The notes beneath the pieces are model-generated. The model saw only the letters and a program-made list of their open reading frames with translations, was not told where the DNA came from and did not search any database. DNA of 64,000 bases, from positions 1,798,001 through 1,862,000 of the forward strand of contig NZ_JAIWPJ010000001.1 in assembly GCF_020515625.1 (NCBI RefSeq). Reading direction: 5' to 3'. Origin of the DNA: Natrinema amylolyticum. Lineage in GTDB: Archaea; Halobacteriota; Halobacteria; Halobacteriales; Natrialbaceae. Below are positions 15,396 through 24,714 of this stretch, piece after piece; the first letter of the stretch is position 1, and every line of letters starts with the position of its first letter. The position numbers and the translations under genes are program-made.

Positions 15396-17495
15396 TCAGT
15401 CACCCACTGAGTCGGTGTTCGCCGAGGCCGGGAACTCGTCGTCCGCGGCCGACGCGTCCGAGGCGGACGTCTCGCCCTCGCTCTCCGGGAAGTAACACGC
15501 CGCCCGGTGGCGCTCGTCGCCGGTCTCGTCGATGGCCGGTTCGGCCTCCCAGCACGATTCCTCGGCCTTCGGACAGCGCGGGGCGAACGCACAGCCCGAG
15601 GGGAGATCGACCGGGTCCGGCGGCTCTCCCTCGAGCAGGACGCGGCTCCGATCGACCGTCGGATCCTTCTCCGGCGCGGCCGAGAGCAGCGACGACGTGT
15701 AGGGGTGTTTCGGCCGCGTCGCGATCCGATCAACGTCACCCTCCTCGATGATCCGGCCGAGATACATGATGGCCAGCCGGTCGGAGACCTGCGTCAGACT
15801 CGCGAGGTCGTGGGAGATGTAGACGATCCCGATGTCCTCGGCGTCGGCCAGTCCCCGCAGCAGGTTCAGCAGGTTGACCTTCAGCGAGACGTCGAGCATC
15901 GACGCCGGCTCGTCGCAGATGAGGAAGTCCGGATCCAACACGAGCGCCTTGGCGACCGCCACGCGCTGGCGCTGCCCGCCGGAGAGCTCGTGGGGATACT
16001 TGTCGAGGAACGTCTCGGCGGGGGTCAGCCCCACCTTCTCGAGCGTCTCGACGATCGCCCGCTCTTTCTCGTCGGTGCGGTAGTCGTGAATCGTCAGCGG
16101 CTCGCCGACGAGCTTGCGGACGGTCTGGCGCGGGTTCAGCGAGTCGAAGGGGTCCTGAAAGATGATCTGGACCTTCCGTCGGAACTCCTGGAGGTTGTCG
16201 TTCTGATAGTACTCGTAGGGCTCCCCGTCGAACGTCAGCTCGCCGCCGGTCGGGTCCTCGAGGAGGGCCATGGTCTCACCGAGCGTCGACTTCCCGCAGC
16301 CGGACTCCCCGGCGACGCCGAGCACCTCCGAGCGACGGACGGACAGCGAGACGCCGTCGACCGCCTTCACGCGATCGGGATCCTCGCCGCGGAACTTGCT
16401 CACCAGCGACTGGCTCTGCTCGTAGTGTTTTTCCAGATCGTCGGTCTCGAGAATGACCTCACCGCGGTCGGAGTCGGCGTCGCCGTCGTCGGGGATGTCC
16501 CACGTCGCCGGTTCGTCGGCGTCCCGTCGCATCTGGGCCGCCTCCTTGACGCGGTGGCAGGCCGACTGGTGGTTGCGGTTCGGGAGATCGACCAGGTCCG
16601 GATGGGACTCCCCGCACTCCTCGGTGGCGAACGGACACCGGTCCTCGAAGACGCAGGCCGTCGGCTCCCCGTTGAGATTCGGCGGCGAACCGGGGATCGC
16701 GACGGGGTCCTCGCTCTCGCCGATCTCCGGGAAGGAGTTCTTCAGCCCCATCGTGTAGGGGTTCGTCGGGTTGACGAGCACGTTGTCGACGCTGCCCTGC
16801 TCCATCACCTTCCCGCCGTAGAGGATCGACAGCTCGTCGCAGGTCTCGGCGATGACGCCGATCTCGTGAGTGATGAGCAGCAGCGAGCTGTCCATCCGCT
16901 CTTGAATTTCGAGGATCTTGTCGATGATCTTGTCCTGAACGATGACGTCCAGCCCGGTCGTCGGCTCGTCGGCGATGATGAGGTCGGGCTCGAGGGCTAG
17001 CGCCATCGCGATGGTGACCCGCTGGCGCATCCCGCCGGAGAACTCGTGGGGGTAGTCGTCGATCCGATCCGGATCGAGCCCGACGATTTCGAACAGTTCG
17101 CGGACGCGGTCGCGCGCCTTCGAGTCCGTGACGTTGCGGTGGGTATGGATGGCCTGTGCGATCTGGTCACCAGTCGACATCACGGGATCGAGCGAGTCCA
17201 TCGCGCTCTGGGGGATGTAGGCGATGTCCTCCCAGAGGACGTCCCGGCGTTCGGCCTCCGAGAGCGACGTGAGATCGGTCCCGTTGAACTCGATCGTCCC
17301 GCCCTCGACGGTACCGTTCCCCGGGAGCAGTCCCAGCAGCGCCTCCGCGACCGTGGACTTCCCGGAGCCGGACTCGCCGGCGAGGCCGTAGTTGACGCCC
17401 TCGTCGATACTGAACGAGACGTCGTTGACGGCGTGGACTGATTCGTCGTCGGTCGCGTACGTGACTTCGAGGTTTTCGACGTTGAGTAGCGTCAT
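15396..17495 (-). CDS. Dipeptide/oligopeptide ABC transporter, fused double ATPase (DppD-DppF type)
   Basis: A 699-residue protein carrying two complete ABC ATPases that are usually separate genes. First unit: Walker [10 protein letters not shown], signature FSGGMRQRV, Walker [13 protein letters not shown] and the peptide-transporter C-terminal cysteine domain ([14 protein letters not shown] ... SACHRV). Second unit: Walker [10 protein letters not shown], signature LSGGQRQRV, Walker [12 protein letters not shown] and [14 protein letters not shown] ... AACYFP. The cysteine pattern is the Fe-S-like C-terminal domain of Opp/Dpp ATPases. Start at 17495 overlaps the permease stop by 4 nt. It powers peptide-type import with the two permeases upstream. 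Confidence 0.92.
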   Translation of the reverse strand: MTLLNVENLEVTYATDDESVHAVNDVSFSIDEGVNYGLAGESGSGKSTVAEALLGLLPGNGTVEGGTIEFNGTDLTSLSEAERRDVLWEDIAYIPQSAMDSLDPVMSTGDQIAQAIHTHRNVTDSKARDRVRELFEIVGLDPDRIDDYPHEFSGGMRQRVTIAMALALEPDLIIADEPTTGLDVIVQDKIIDKILEIQERMDSSLLLITHEIGVIAETCDELSILYGGKVMEQGSVDNVLVNPTNPYTMGLKNSFPEIGESEDPVAIPGSPPNLNGEPTACVFEDRCPFATEECGESHPDLVDLPNRNHQSACHRVKEAAQMRRDADEPATWDIPDDGDADSDRGEVILETDDLEKHYEQSQSLVSKFRGEDPDRVKAVDGVSLSVRRSEVLGVAGESGCGKSTLGETMALLEDPTGGELTFDGEPYEYYQNDNLQEFRRKVQIIFQDPFDSLNPRQTVRKLVGEPLTIHDYRTDEKERAIVETLEKVGLTPAETFLDKYPHELSGGQRQRVAVAKALVLDPDFLICDEPASMLDVSLKVNLLNLLRGLADAEDIGIVYISHDLASLTQVSDRLAIMYLGRIIEEGDVDRIATRPKHPYTSSLLSAAPEKDPTVDRSRVLLEGEPPDPVDLPSGCAFAPRCPKAEESCWEAEPAIDETGDERHRAACYFPESEGETSASDASAADDEFPASANTDSVGD

Positions 17496-18412
17496 TGGTC
17501 GGTCTGGATTTCGGGGTTGATGACTTCCTCGTAGGCCCGTCCGATGAGGAACACCGAGGTGGTTATCGCGGCGATACCGATCGCGGGCGGGAGCACCCAC
17601 CACCACGCGACGCGCATGCTCCCCGACGCGAACACCTGCCGGAGCATCCGACCCCAGCTGGTCATCGTCGGGTCGCCGAAGCCGAGGAAGGCGAGACTCG
17701 CCTGCGCCGCGATCGCCCAGGCGACGCCGTAGGCGGTGTAAAGGAAGCCGATCGGCAACACGTTCGGCGCGACGTGGTACAGCATCGTCCGCAGGTCGCT
17801 CGCGCCGCTGGCTCGAGCCGACTTGACGAACGTTCGCTCGCGGACCGACAGCACCTCCGAGCGGACGACTCGCGCCGGCATCTTCCAGAGGAAGCCGGCG
17901 ATGATGGCCGTGATCAGCCAGATGTTCGGCGTCATGAACGTCAGCAACAGCAGCGCCATGGGCATGAACGGCAGCGAGAACGTCAGGTCGGTCAGCCGCA
18001 TCAGGAGTTCGTCGACCCAGCCGCCGTAGTAGCCGCTGACGACGCCGACGGCGAAGCCGAGCGCGCCCGTTCCCAGCCCGCCGAAGAGACCGACGATGAG
18101 CGTCGGCCGCGCGCCGGCGAGGAACTGGCTCAGCACGTCCTTCCCGTAGGCCGTCGTTCCGAAGTAGGCGTCCGCGCTCGGAGTCGAGAGCCGGAGCACG
18201 GAGCCGGTGTCGCCGCGGACGGTGTGTTCGATCGGATCGTGGGGGGCCAGGAACGGCCCGAACAGCCCGAGGAAGACGAACGCCGCGACGACGAGCATGC
18301 CGGCGAAGGCCAGCGGGTCCCGCCGCAGGAACGCGAACTGGTCGCGGACGGTCGTCCACAGCGCGTCGACGCGCCTGTACAACTCTGCTTTGGGTTTCGT
18401 TTCGGTACTCAT
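17492..18412 (-). CDS. Dipeptide/oligopeptide-type ABC permease (DppC-like)
   Basis: A 306-residue permease with a cytoplasmic N-terminus, one leading helix (AFAGMLVVAAFVFLGLFGPFLAP) and an N-terminal OppC_N pattern followed by FGTTAYGKDVLSQFLAGAR, the hallmark of DppC. The EAA loop, which contacts the ATPase, is VKSARASGASDLRTMLYHVAPNVLP. Start ATG at 18412 overlaps the upstream permease stop (18409) by 4 nt, and its own stop overlaps the ATPase start, so the three genes are translationally coupled. Substrate is set by the binding protein. Confidence 0.92.
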   Translation of the reverse strand: MSTETKPKAELYRRVDALWTTVRDQFAFLRRDPLAFAGMLVVAAFVFLGLFGPFLAPHDPIEHTVRGDTGSVLRLSTPSADAYFGTTAYGKDVLSQFLAGARPTLIVGLFGGLGTGALGFAVGVVSGYYGGWVDELLMRLTDLTFSLPFMPMALLLLTFMTPNIWLITAIIAGFLWKMPARVVRSEVLSVRERTFVKSARASGASDLRTMLYHVAPNVLPIGFLYTAYGVAWAIAAQASLAFLGFGDPTMTSWGRMLRQVFASGSMRVAWWWVLPPAIGIAAITTSVFLIGRAYEEVINPEIQTDQ

Positions 18413-19404
18413 GCGGAGCCACCTCCGTTGGTCGACACCGTCGGATCGAAGTACGCGTAGAGGACGTCCGCAGCGAGGTTCGCGATGATGACCGCCAGCG
18501 CCATGATGAAGACGGCGGCCTGAACCAGCGGGTAGTCCTGCTGCTGGATGGCCAACACGAGTTCGCGGCCGATACCGGGCCAGCTGAAGACCACCTCGAG
18601 CAGGATCAGGCCCTGGAAGATCATCCCGAGCCGGAGCGTGAAGTACGTCAGAATGGGCAGCATCGAGTTCCGGCCCGCGCGGGCCAGTTGCTGCATCTCG
18701 GTGAGCCCCTTCGCCCGGTGGAGCTTGAGGAACTCCGAGCCGCGCTTCTCGACGACGCCGTTGCGGGCCAGCAAGAGGAAGTCGCCGCTGTAGTAGAGGA
18801 CCGCGACGGTGAAGGGCAAGAGGTAGTGATGGAGGAAGTCGAGCGAGGCGAACGTCTCGACATAGCCGTCCGGCGTCGCCCGGATCGAGCGCATCCCGAG
18901 CGCGGGGACGATCTCCAGGTTGTACGCGAAGACGATGATGAAGAAGATCGCCGTGATGAAGACGGGCGTCGAGCGCAGCAGCGTCGTCGAGACGATGCTG
19001 AACTTCTCGAGGCGGCTCCCCCGGTTCCAGCCGGCGTACATGCCGAGCACCGAACTCAGGATCGCCGTGGTCACCAGCGCGGGAACCAGCAGGATCAGCG
19101 AGTTGATCAGCCGCGGCTCGAGGACGTCCCAGACCGGCTGGCTCCGCAGGATGGAGTAGCCGAACTGGAAGGTCAGTAGACTCCCGAGGTAGTTGACGTA
19201 CTGGACCCAGATCGATTGATCGAGCCCGTACATCGCCCGGATCTCGTCGATCTGCTCCTGATTGAGGTTCCCCGAGGTCACGAGCGCCTCGAAGGGGCTC
19301 CCCGGCAGGAGCCGCAGGACGACGAAGATGACCGAGACCGCGACCAGCGTCAGCAGGACGGAGATCGCGAGTCGCTTGAGCAGGAACCGCTGGAATTTGC
19401 TCAT
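18409..19404 (-). CDS. Dipeptide/oligopeptide-type ABC permease (DppB-like)
   Basis: A 331-residue permease. It opens with FLLKRLAISVLLTLVAVSVI and the LPGSPFEALV segment typical of DppB, then the external helical stretch IDEIRAMYGLDQSIWVQYV. The EAA motif is KLHRAKGLTEMQQLARAGRNSMLPI. About six membrane helices are visible. It pairs with the DppC-like permease to form the channel. About 190 nt separate it from the binding-protein gene upstream, so it may be read through from the same promoter or a weak internal one. Confidence 0.92.
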   Translation of the reverse strand: MSKFQRFLLKRLAISVLLTLVAVSVIFVVLRLLPGSPFEALVTSGNLNQEQIDEIRAMYGLDQSIWVQYVNYLGSLLTFQFGYSILRSQPVWDVLEPRLINSLILLVPALVTTAILSSVLGMYAGWNRGSRLEKFSIVSTTLLRSTPVFITAIFFIIVFAYNLEIVPALGMRSIRATPDGYVETFASLDFLHHYLLPFTVAVLYYSGDFLLLARNGVVEKRGSEFLKLHRAKGLTEMQQLARAGRNSMLPILTYFTLRLGMIFQGLILLEVVFSWPGIGRELVLAIQQQDYPLVQAAVFIMALAVIIANLAADVLYAYFDPTVSTNGGGSA

Positions 19405-19594
19405 CGATTCCCCTCCCGACTGCTCGCAGCGTCGTTCGCTGACCGCGTCGCCGCGCTCGCTGCCGCGCGGCGGTCGAGCGACGTGCGCTCGATGCGAGCG
19501 GCACGGTCAGGGGTTCGGTTCGCCTCGGGTCGGATCCGTGCCCGCGGAATTCGCGGGAGAGCGGCCGTCGTGTGGTGCATTGGAGTCAGTCCGT

Positions 19595-21505
19595 TCATGA
19601 GAAATCCGGCTGGTCGAGATCCGAGCGGCGCTCGTTGGTGTTCTCGGGCTGGATACGCTCGACGAACGCCCCCCAGGCCTCGCCGTTGGGGAATCGCAGG
19701 TTGCCGTCGCCGTCCCAGGTGTAGCCCGCCCGCTCGAGGACGGTTCGCGCTTCCTCGATGTCGTAGCCGTACTCGGTCGTCTCGGGGTTGTGCCACGGGG
19801 TGAGCGACGAGATGGGGTTCTCGCCGGCCGGCACAGTCGCCTGGCCCTGCAGGAAGTCCTCGACGAACCCCTGCGAGTCGACCGCTTTCGCCAGCGCGAC
19901 GCGGAACTCCTTGTCCCGGATCAGCGGACAGGAGAACATGAGCTTCGCGTCCAGCGGGGCGTAGCTCCCGGCGGACATCTTCTCGATCCCGTCGGTGTCA
20001 GCCGCGCGGTCGGCCTGCAGGTCCGAGAGGTTCGTCCCGATAGCGTCGATATCGCCGCTCTGGAGCGAGCCGATCAGCGCGTCGACGTTGCTCACGTTGA
20101 TCCAGATGACGCTGTCGACGCCGGGGCCCCGTTCCACCTGCTCGCCGAGGGCCTCGGCCCGCCAGTCGTCGTCGAACATCCAGTGGCCCTCGTTACGCGA
20201 GACCTCGAACCGGGTCCCCTGTTCCCAGTTCTCGAACTGGAAGGGGCCGGTGCCGACGGGCGCGTCCGGGTTGTGCTGGGACGGGTTGTCGACGCCCTCC
20301 CATCGGTGTTTCGGGAGGATGACGCTCCGGACGACCCGCTGGGTCATGAACGACGCGTCGGGATTCGTCAGGTCGAACCGCACCTCGTGGTCGCCGAGGA
20401 TTTCAACGGACTCGATCGGTTCGTAGAACGGTACCTGACTCGTAGAGGCGTATTCCTGGTACAGGTCGACGGTGAACTTCACGTCCTCGGCGGTGAACGG
20501 TTCGCCGTCGTGCCACTCGACGCCCTCGCGTAGAGAGAGTTCGACGGTCGTGTCGTCGACGAAGCCGCCGCCGGTCGCCAGCGCGGGCGCGACCTCGAGG
20601 TCGGGCGTCGCGTCGAAGAGGCCGTCGTAGACGAACGTGAGCCGATTCGCTTCCGCGCCGCCGGCGGCCCACGGCAGGTTCAGCGAGTTCATCGACGTCG
20701 AGACGCCCTTGACGTAGGTCCGGTTGTCCGTCTCGGGCTGGAGGTTGACCTCGGTCCAGACGAACGAGTCCATCGTCGGGCCGTTGCCCGGCGTCTCCAC
20801 GTAGCCGCTCCACCGCGCCGTGTTCACGGCCGTGATGATGTTCGGGAACAGCGTGATCAGCGCCCCGACGTCCTCGGCGAATATCTCCTGAGCCCGGTCG
20901 ACGAGTTCCTCGCGGTCGGCCCGCTCGGTCGTCCGCGCCTGCTCGGTGAGGATCTCCTGCAGTTCCGGGTGATAGTAATTGTCGTAGTTCGAGAGCGACC
21001 CCTCGGTCCGCCGCATCAACAGCGGGTTCGGATCGAGCCCTCGCTGCGGGTCGGGCCCGTGCGTGCTCATCGAAATGACCGCCTCGAGTCCGTTCGCCGT
21101 CCAGCTCTGCGCGTAGAGCTGGTTCAGCGGTCGATCGTTGAGCCTGACGTCGATCCCCAGATCGGCGAGCCCCCGCTGGACCATCAGCGCGTGCTCGCGC
21201 ATCCACGGGTCGTCCTCGCTCGAGAACTCGACCGGCAACCGATCGAGCACCGATCCGGCCGTCGCACTGTACTCGAGTGGCGGCGAGTCGGCGTCGACGG
21301 TCTCCCACTCCCGCCAGTACTGCGTCTCGACGGTCTCCGGGACTCCATCGGGCACGTCGGGCTCGAGGCTCTCGCCGCGGCTGGCGCTACAGCCGGCGAG
21401 CGCGCTCGTCCCGAGCGCCGCGGCGGCCGTGGCAATGTAGCCGCGTCGTGTGAGCCGGTCGTGCGCCCCGCCGACCGAACTGTCATTATTTTCTCTTGGC
21501 GTCAT
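19595..21505 (-). CDS. ABC transporter substrate-binding lipoprotein (SBP_bac_5) with circularly permuted lobes
   Basis: A 636-residue Tat-type lipoprotein: twin arginine at residues 20-21 (LTRRGYIATAAAALG) and lipobox LAGC with Cys39. Family 5 binding proteins (DppA/OppA) normally start with the YDGL...LREGVxWHDGxPFTAEDV half and finish with the half containing PDP..., YxNPELDELLEEAR and RAELYREAQEIL. Here the order is reversed: the usual C-terminal half is at about 75-240 (HPELQEILTEQARTTERADRE at 179-199, ELVDRAQEIFAEDVGAL at 200-216) and the usual N-terminal half at about 265-610 (LREGVEWHDGEPFTAEDVKF at about 325-344). The protein ends just after EEARTVLERAGYTWDGDGNL, normally mid-protein. 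It feeds the adjacent permeases. Confidence 0.85.
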   Translation of the reverse strand: MTPRENNDSSVGGAHDRLTRRGYIATAAAALGTSALAGCSASRGESLEPDVPDGVPETVETQYWREWETVDADSPPLEYSATAGSVLDRLPVEFSSEDDPWMREHALMVQRGLADLGIDVRLNDRPLNQLYAQSWTANGLEAVISMSTHGPDPQRGLDPNPLLMRRTEGSLSNYDNYYHPELQEILTEQARTTERADREELVDRAQEIFAEDVGALITLFPNIITAVNTARWSGYVETPGNGPTMDSFVWTEVNLQPETDNRTYVKGVSTSMNSLNLPWAAGGAEANRLTFVYDGLFDATPDLEVAPALATGGGFVDDTTVELSLREGVEWHDGEPFTAEDVKFTVDLYQEYASTSQVPFYEPIESVEILGDHEVRFDLTNPDASFMTQRVVRSVILPKHRWEGVDNPSQHNPDAPVGTGPFQFENWEQGTRFEVSRNEGHWMFDDDWRAEALGEQVERGPGVDSVIWINVSNVDALIGSLQSGDIDAIGTNLSDLQADRAADTDGIEKMSAGSYAPLDAKLMFSCPLIRDKEFRVALAKAVDSQGFVEDFLQGQATVPAGENPISSLTPWHNPETTEYGYDIEEARTVLERAGYTWDGDGNLRFPNGEAWGAFVERIQPENTNERRSDLDQPDFS

Positions 21506-21632
21506 CCACTCCCACGTTACGGGCTCGCTAGGTTCGATTTACTCCCCATGGCGAGCGATATCTATCGAACTTTAAGTCGGGGTGGAAAAATCCGACTCTC
21601 CGGTCGCGCTCGAGAGCGGATTCGGTTCGGGC

Positions 21633-22361
21633 TCAATCGCGAGGCCCGTAGATGAGTTCGAGCAGGGTCCGCTCGGCGGTCCGGAGTCGCTCGTTGACCG
21701 TCGACTGGGTGACGTCCAGTTCGTCCGCGAGGTCCGTCTCCGACGCGTCCCGGGGCACGTCGAAGTAGCCGCGGGTGTAGGCCGTCTCGAGGACCGCCAG
21801 CTGGTCGTCGGTGAGTTTCGAGACGATGACCTCCGTCAGTCGGCCGCTGTCCAGTGGCTCGCCGGGCTCCTCATCCTGAGTGACCGACAGCAGCTCGAAT
21901 TCGCCCAGCGTCTCCTGGATCTCGTCGGCCATCGAGCGGAATTGGTCCCAGTCGCGCGCGGTCGTCACGACTTCGAAGACACCGTTCTGGAGGACGATCC
22001 GGTTCGGAATTGCCTCCTGGCGCAACACGAGGCTCAGGATGAACGGGTAGGACTCGTTCGCCAAGAGAGTGAGCCGACGGATCTCGAGATCGTCGGACGC
22101 GGTCGGGATTTCGCTGCTGTAGAACAGCGACGCGCCGGAAATCCCCTCGAGAACCGTCTCGGGATCGAAGCCAGCGTTCGAGGTGACGGTTAGCGACTCG
22201 AGCCACGTCCCGTCCTCGACGTAGAACGCGTTGTCGAGTTCGATGCTCCGGACGTCGTCCAGCGCCCGCTGGAGCTTCGCCATCACGCCAGTCGGCACAG
22301 TCGTGAACTCGACACGTAGAATTGGCGACCCTCCGTACAGGGTAGAGCCCGGCCCGCTCAT
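21633..22361 (-). CDS. Bat-type HTH (HTH_10) transcriptional regulator
   Basis: A regulator of about 242 residues. The C-terminus holds the bacterio-opsin-activator HTH: LTDDQLAVLETAYTRGYFDVPR followed by DLADELDVTQSTVNERLRTAER. The N-terminal part resembles the input domain usual in this family (VEFTTVPTGVMAKLQ ... NGVFEVVTTARDWDQFR); it has no known ligand. The ATG at 22361 is a guess: a later start near ILRVEFTT is possible. The gene lies 33 nt after the SLC13 permease stop and upstream of the binding-protein gene on the same strand, so it may control either transporter. Confidence 0.8.
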   Translation of the reverse strand: MSGPGSTLYGGSPILRVEFTTVPTGVMAKLQRALDDVRSIELDNAFYVEDGTWLESLTVTSNAGFDPETVLEGISGASLFYSSEIPTASDDLEIRRLTLLANESYPFILSLVLRQEAIPNRIVLQNGVFEVVTTARDWDQFRSMADEIQETLGEFELLSVTQDEEPGEPLDSGRLTEVIVSKLTDDQLAVLETAYTRGYFDVPRDASETDLADELDVTQSTVNERLRTAERTLLELIYGPRD

Positions 22362-22393
22362 ATATAGCTCACGCTTGTCGCGGTCGCCCGCTG

Positions 22394-23908
22394 TCAGCTC
22401 ACCAGCGGCCAGTAGAGGAGCCACGCGAGCGCGGCGACGACGATCGAGAGCCCCATCGTCACGAGGCCGAACGCGGCGACGTCGCGGTGTGACAGCGGCC
22501 CGCGATCCATCGAGACCAGCACTGCAGTCGTGTTGAACGGCAGGATCGTCGTCGAGCCGACGACCAGTAAGACGGTCAGCGCGAGCGGCAGCCGATCGAT
22601 ACCGAAGACGCCCCCGAACTCGAGGACGATCGGGAGCGCGACGACGATCGCCGCCGAGCCGGTCGAAAACAGGGTCCGGATGCCGACGGCGATGGCGATC
22701 AACACGGCGACGATCTGCCAGTCTGCAAGCGCCGCGAACGGGATCAACCGCGTCAGCGCGTCGATAACGGCCGTAATCGCTCCCGTCGCGTTCATCGCGT
22801 CTAGTATCGACAGCATCGCGCCGATCAGGAAGATGACACCCCAGCTCACGTTCGCGATATCTTCGGCCGTGATAACGCCGACGGACGGGAGCGAGAGCAC
22901 CGTGACCGCCGCGACCGCCGGGACCACCGTCGGAAGCCCGACGAACGAGCCGCCGATCCAGCTCGCGACGGCGCCGAAGAGGACGAGTCCTACGAGACGC
23001 TGGTCGCGCGTCAGCGCGGCCGTCCCGCCGTCCGGGTCCGGCTGGCTCTCGTCGCCGTCCGCTCGCACCTCGATTCCGTCGCCGTCAGCTCGCGTCCTGA
23101 TTCCGTCGTCGTTCGCGTTCGGCCGGGGCGCACCGTTCGCGCCGACCGTCGCTTCCCCACCGACCCGCGCGAAGAGCCCCGCGGCGACGGCCGCCAGCGC
23201 GTACAGGAGGATCGTCGGCGGCACCATCAACACGGCCCAGTCGACCCACGTGATCGGCCGCACCGACGTCGCGACGATCTCGGAGGTGACCAGCGCCATC
23301 CCGCCGCCGGTCATGAGCGCCATCGACGCGATGGGGTTGACGTGGCCGAGGACGAGAAACGCTGCGCTCTCGAACCCGTCGTCCGATCCGAACGCGCCCG
23401 CGAGTCGCTTCACGATCGGAATGAACGTGATCGCACGGGCCATCGCGGAGGGCATCACCAGCGCCAGCGCGAGGACGCTACCGGCGACCGAGCGCAGCGC
23501 CCGGCGCGGCGTGCTGTCCGCAGTCAGCAGCCGTCGCGCCAGCCGCCGATCGAGTCCGACGCTCGCCGTCGCGTCGCCCAGCAACAGGAGGCAGAGCAGA
23601 AAGAACACGAGCGTCGACGTAAAGCCCGTCGTCGCCGCACTGAACGAGTCGACGATCCCCAGCGCGAACAGCAACGTGACGCTGAGAACGCTCGAGACGA
23701 CGTACGGAACGGGCCGCGTCAGCCACAATGCGAGCGCCGACAGGAAGACGGCCAGCGTGCGTTGGCCCTCGACGGTCAGCGCCGCCGGCGGGGGACGTAC
23801 CGTTCCGGCGACGAGCACGACGACGGCCGCGAACAGTCCCAGGACCTGCCGTGACGGCACCGTCGCAGTCATCCCTCGCTCGCCGGATCCATCACCCATT
23901 ACCGTCAT
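22394..23908 (-). CDS. SLC13/DASS-family anion permease
   Basis: A membrane protein of about 504 residues with eleven to twelve helices and two repeats, each with an SNT-like hairpin: FIPIVKRLAG ... LVLGHVNPIASMALMTGGG in the first half and TLFSTGSAAIVVALPIVLEF ... STTILPFNTTAVLV in the second. This is the divalent-anion:Na+ symporter plan, transporting dicarboxylates, sulfate or similar anions. The central cytoplasmic loop is unusually acidic and internally repetitive (DDGIRTRADGDGIEVRADGDES). The start is uncertain: ATGs at 23941, 23908 and 23872 are all possible; 23908 has a purine-rich GGGAG about 10 nt upstream. Confidence 0.8.
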   Translation of the reverse strand: MTVMGDGSGERGMTATVPSRQVLGLFAAVVVLVAGTVRPPPAALTVEGQRTLAVFLSALALWLTRPVPYVVSSVLSVTLLFALGIVDSFSAATTGFTSTLVFFLLCLLLLGDATASVGLDRRLARRLLTADSTPRRALRSVAGSVLALALVMPSAMARAITFIPIVKRLAGAFGSDDGFESAAFLVLGHVNPIASMALMTGGGMALVTSEIVATSVRPITWVDWAVLMVPPTILLYALAAVAAGLFARVGGEATVGANGAPRPNANDDGIRTRADGDGIEVRADGDESQPDPDGGTAALTRDQRLVGLVLFGAVASWIGGSFVGLPTVVPAVAAVTVLSLPSVGVITAEDIANVSWGVIFLIGAMLSILDAMNATGAITAVIDALTRLIPFAALADWQIVAVLIAIAVGIRTLFSTGSAAIVVALPIVLEFGGVFGIDRLPLALTVLLVVGSTTILPFNTTAVLVSMDRGPLSHRDVAAFGLVTMGLSIVVAALAWLLYWPLVS

Positions 23909-24137
23909 CCTCGCCACTCCCGCTGAAGAATCTGATGACACCGCGTCGGGCCGGCCGCTGATCGCATCTAGACTCGCCTAGTCGAGGGCCGCCACCGACT
24001 CGAGGACAACCGCTGACTCGAGAACACCGGCGTAATACCCGATTGCCGGCGGGAAGATCCCGGTCGTACTGGGTCTGCTACCGCGCTCTCGATCGGTCGA
24101 ACGGGATCGTTTTCCCGTTCCGCTGTAATCTCTCCCT

Positions 24138-24644
24138 ATGAAACTTCGCCGACCGCGCCGGCCGCGCGATTTCCGGCTCGCGGACTCCGCCCAGCAGATC
24201 GTCGGCGGGTTCCTGCTCGCCGGTCCGTTCGTGGTCACTGAGGAGGTCTGGGTGCTCGCGGGGAGTATGAATCTCTATCAGGCGATCGGGACCGTGATCG
24301 TGGTGTTCGGGATCGGCTACGGAGCGTTGTACACGGCCGATACGACTCGCGACCCGGACGACGAACAGGAGGTCGCCGGGATCCCGCTCCGGTTTATTTC
24401 GCTGATGATCGTCTCGTTCGGCGCAGTGACCGTGCTCGCGCTCTTACTGGACGCGCCGGACACCTTCCTCGGGGACGCTAGGGCCGCCTGCGAGCCCGTT
24501 CGACTCGTTCGCACCCCCGGTCCGTTTCTCGAGACCACCGCGATCGCTTGCGAGCGGGTGCTGGTCACGTTCAAGGCCGTGAGCGTGGGATCCGTGTTCA
24601 GCGTCGTCGGCGCGGCGACGGCCGACAGCATCTTCGCGAAATAG
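24138..24644 (+). CDS. DUF2391 family integral membrane protein
   Basis: A 168-residue membrane protein. The block SAQQIVGGFLLAGPFVVTEEVW and the final KAVSVGSVFSVVGAATADSIF match the DUF2391 (TIGR02587-like) family of archaeal and bacterial membrane proteins with three to four helices. A polar, Cys-containing loop (DARAACEPVRLVRTPGPFLETTAIACE) sits before the last helix and is longer than I would expect. Function is unknown. It is monocistronic on the plus strand between minus-strand genes. Confidence 0.72.
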   Translation: MKLRRPRRPRDFRLADSAQQIVGGFLLAGPFVVTEEVWVLAGSMNLYQAIGTVIVVFGIGYGALYTADTTRDPDDEQEVAGIPLRFISLMIVSFGAVTVLALLLDAPDTFLGDARAACEPVRLVRTPGPFLETTAIACERVLVTFKAVSVGSVFSVVGAATADSIFAK

Positions 24645-24714
24645 TCGCTGATCGGTCCACTCGAGGGAGCGACTCGAGAGCGCCGACGCGATTTCGGGAC
24701 CCTGCAGTGAGCGG

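Noticed and set aside
15507-17000. 497-residue open frame antisense to the fused ATPase
   Set aside because: Mirrors a strongly conserved ABC ATPase gene and has no recognisable domain.
22361-22370. TATATA sequence directly before the ATG of the HTH_10 regulator as its promoter
   Set aside because: It abuts the start codon; a TATA box must be about 25 nt before the transcript start, so it cannot serve this start unless translation begins further downstream.
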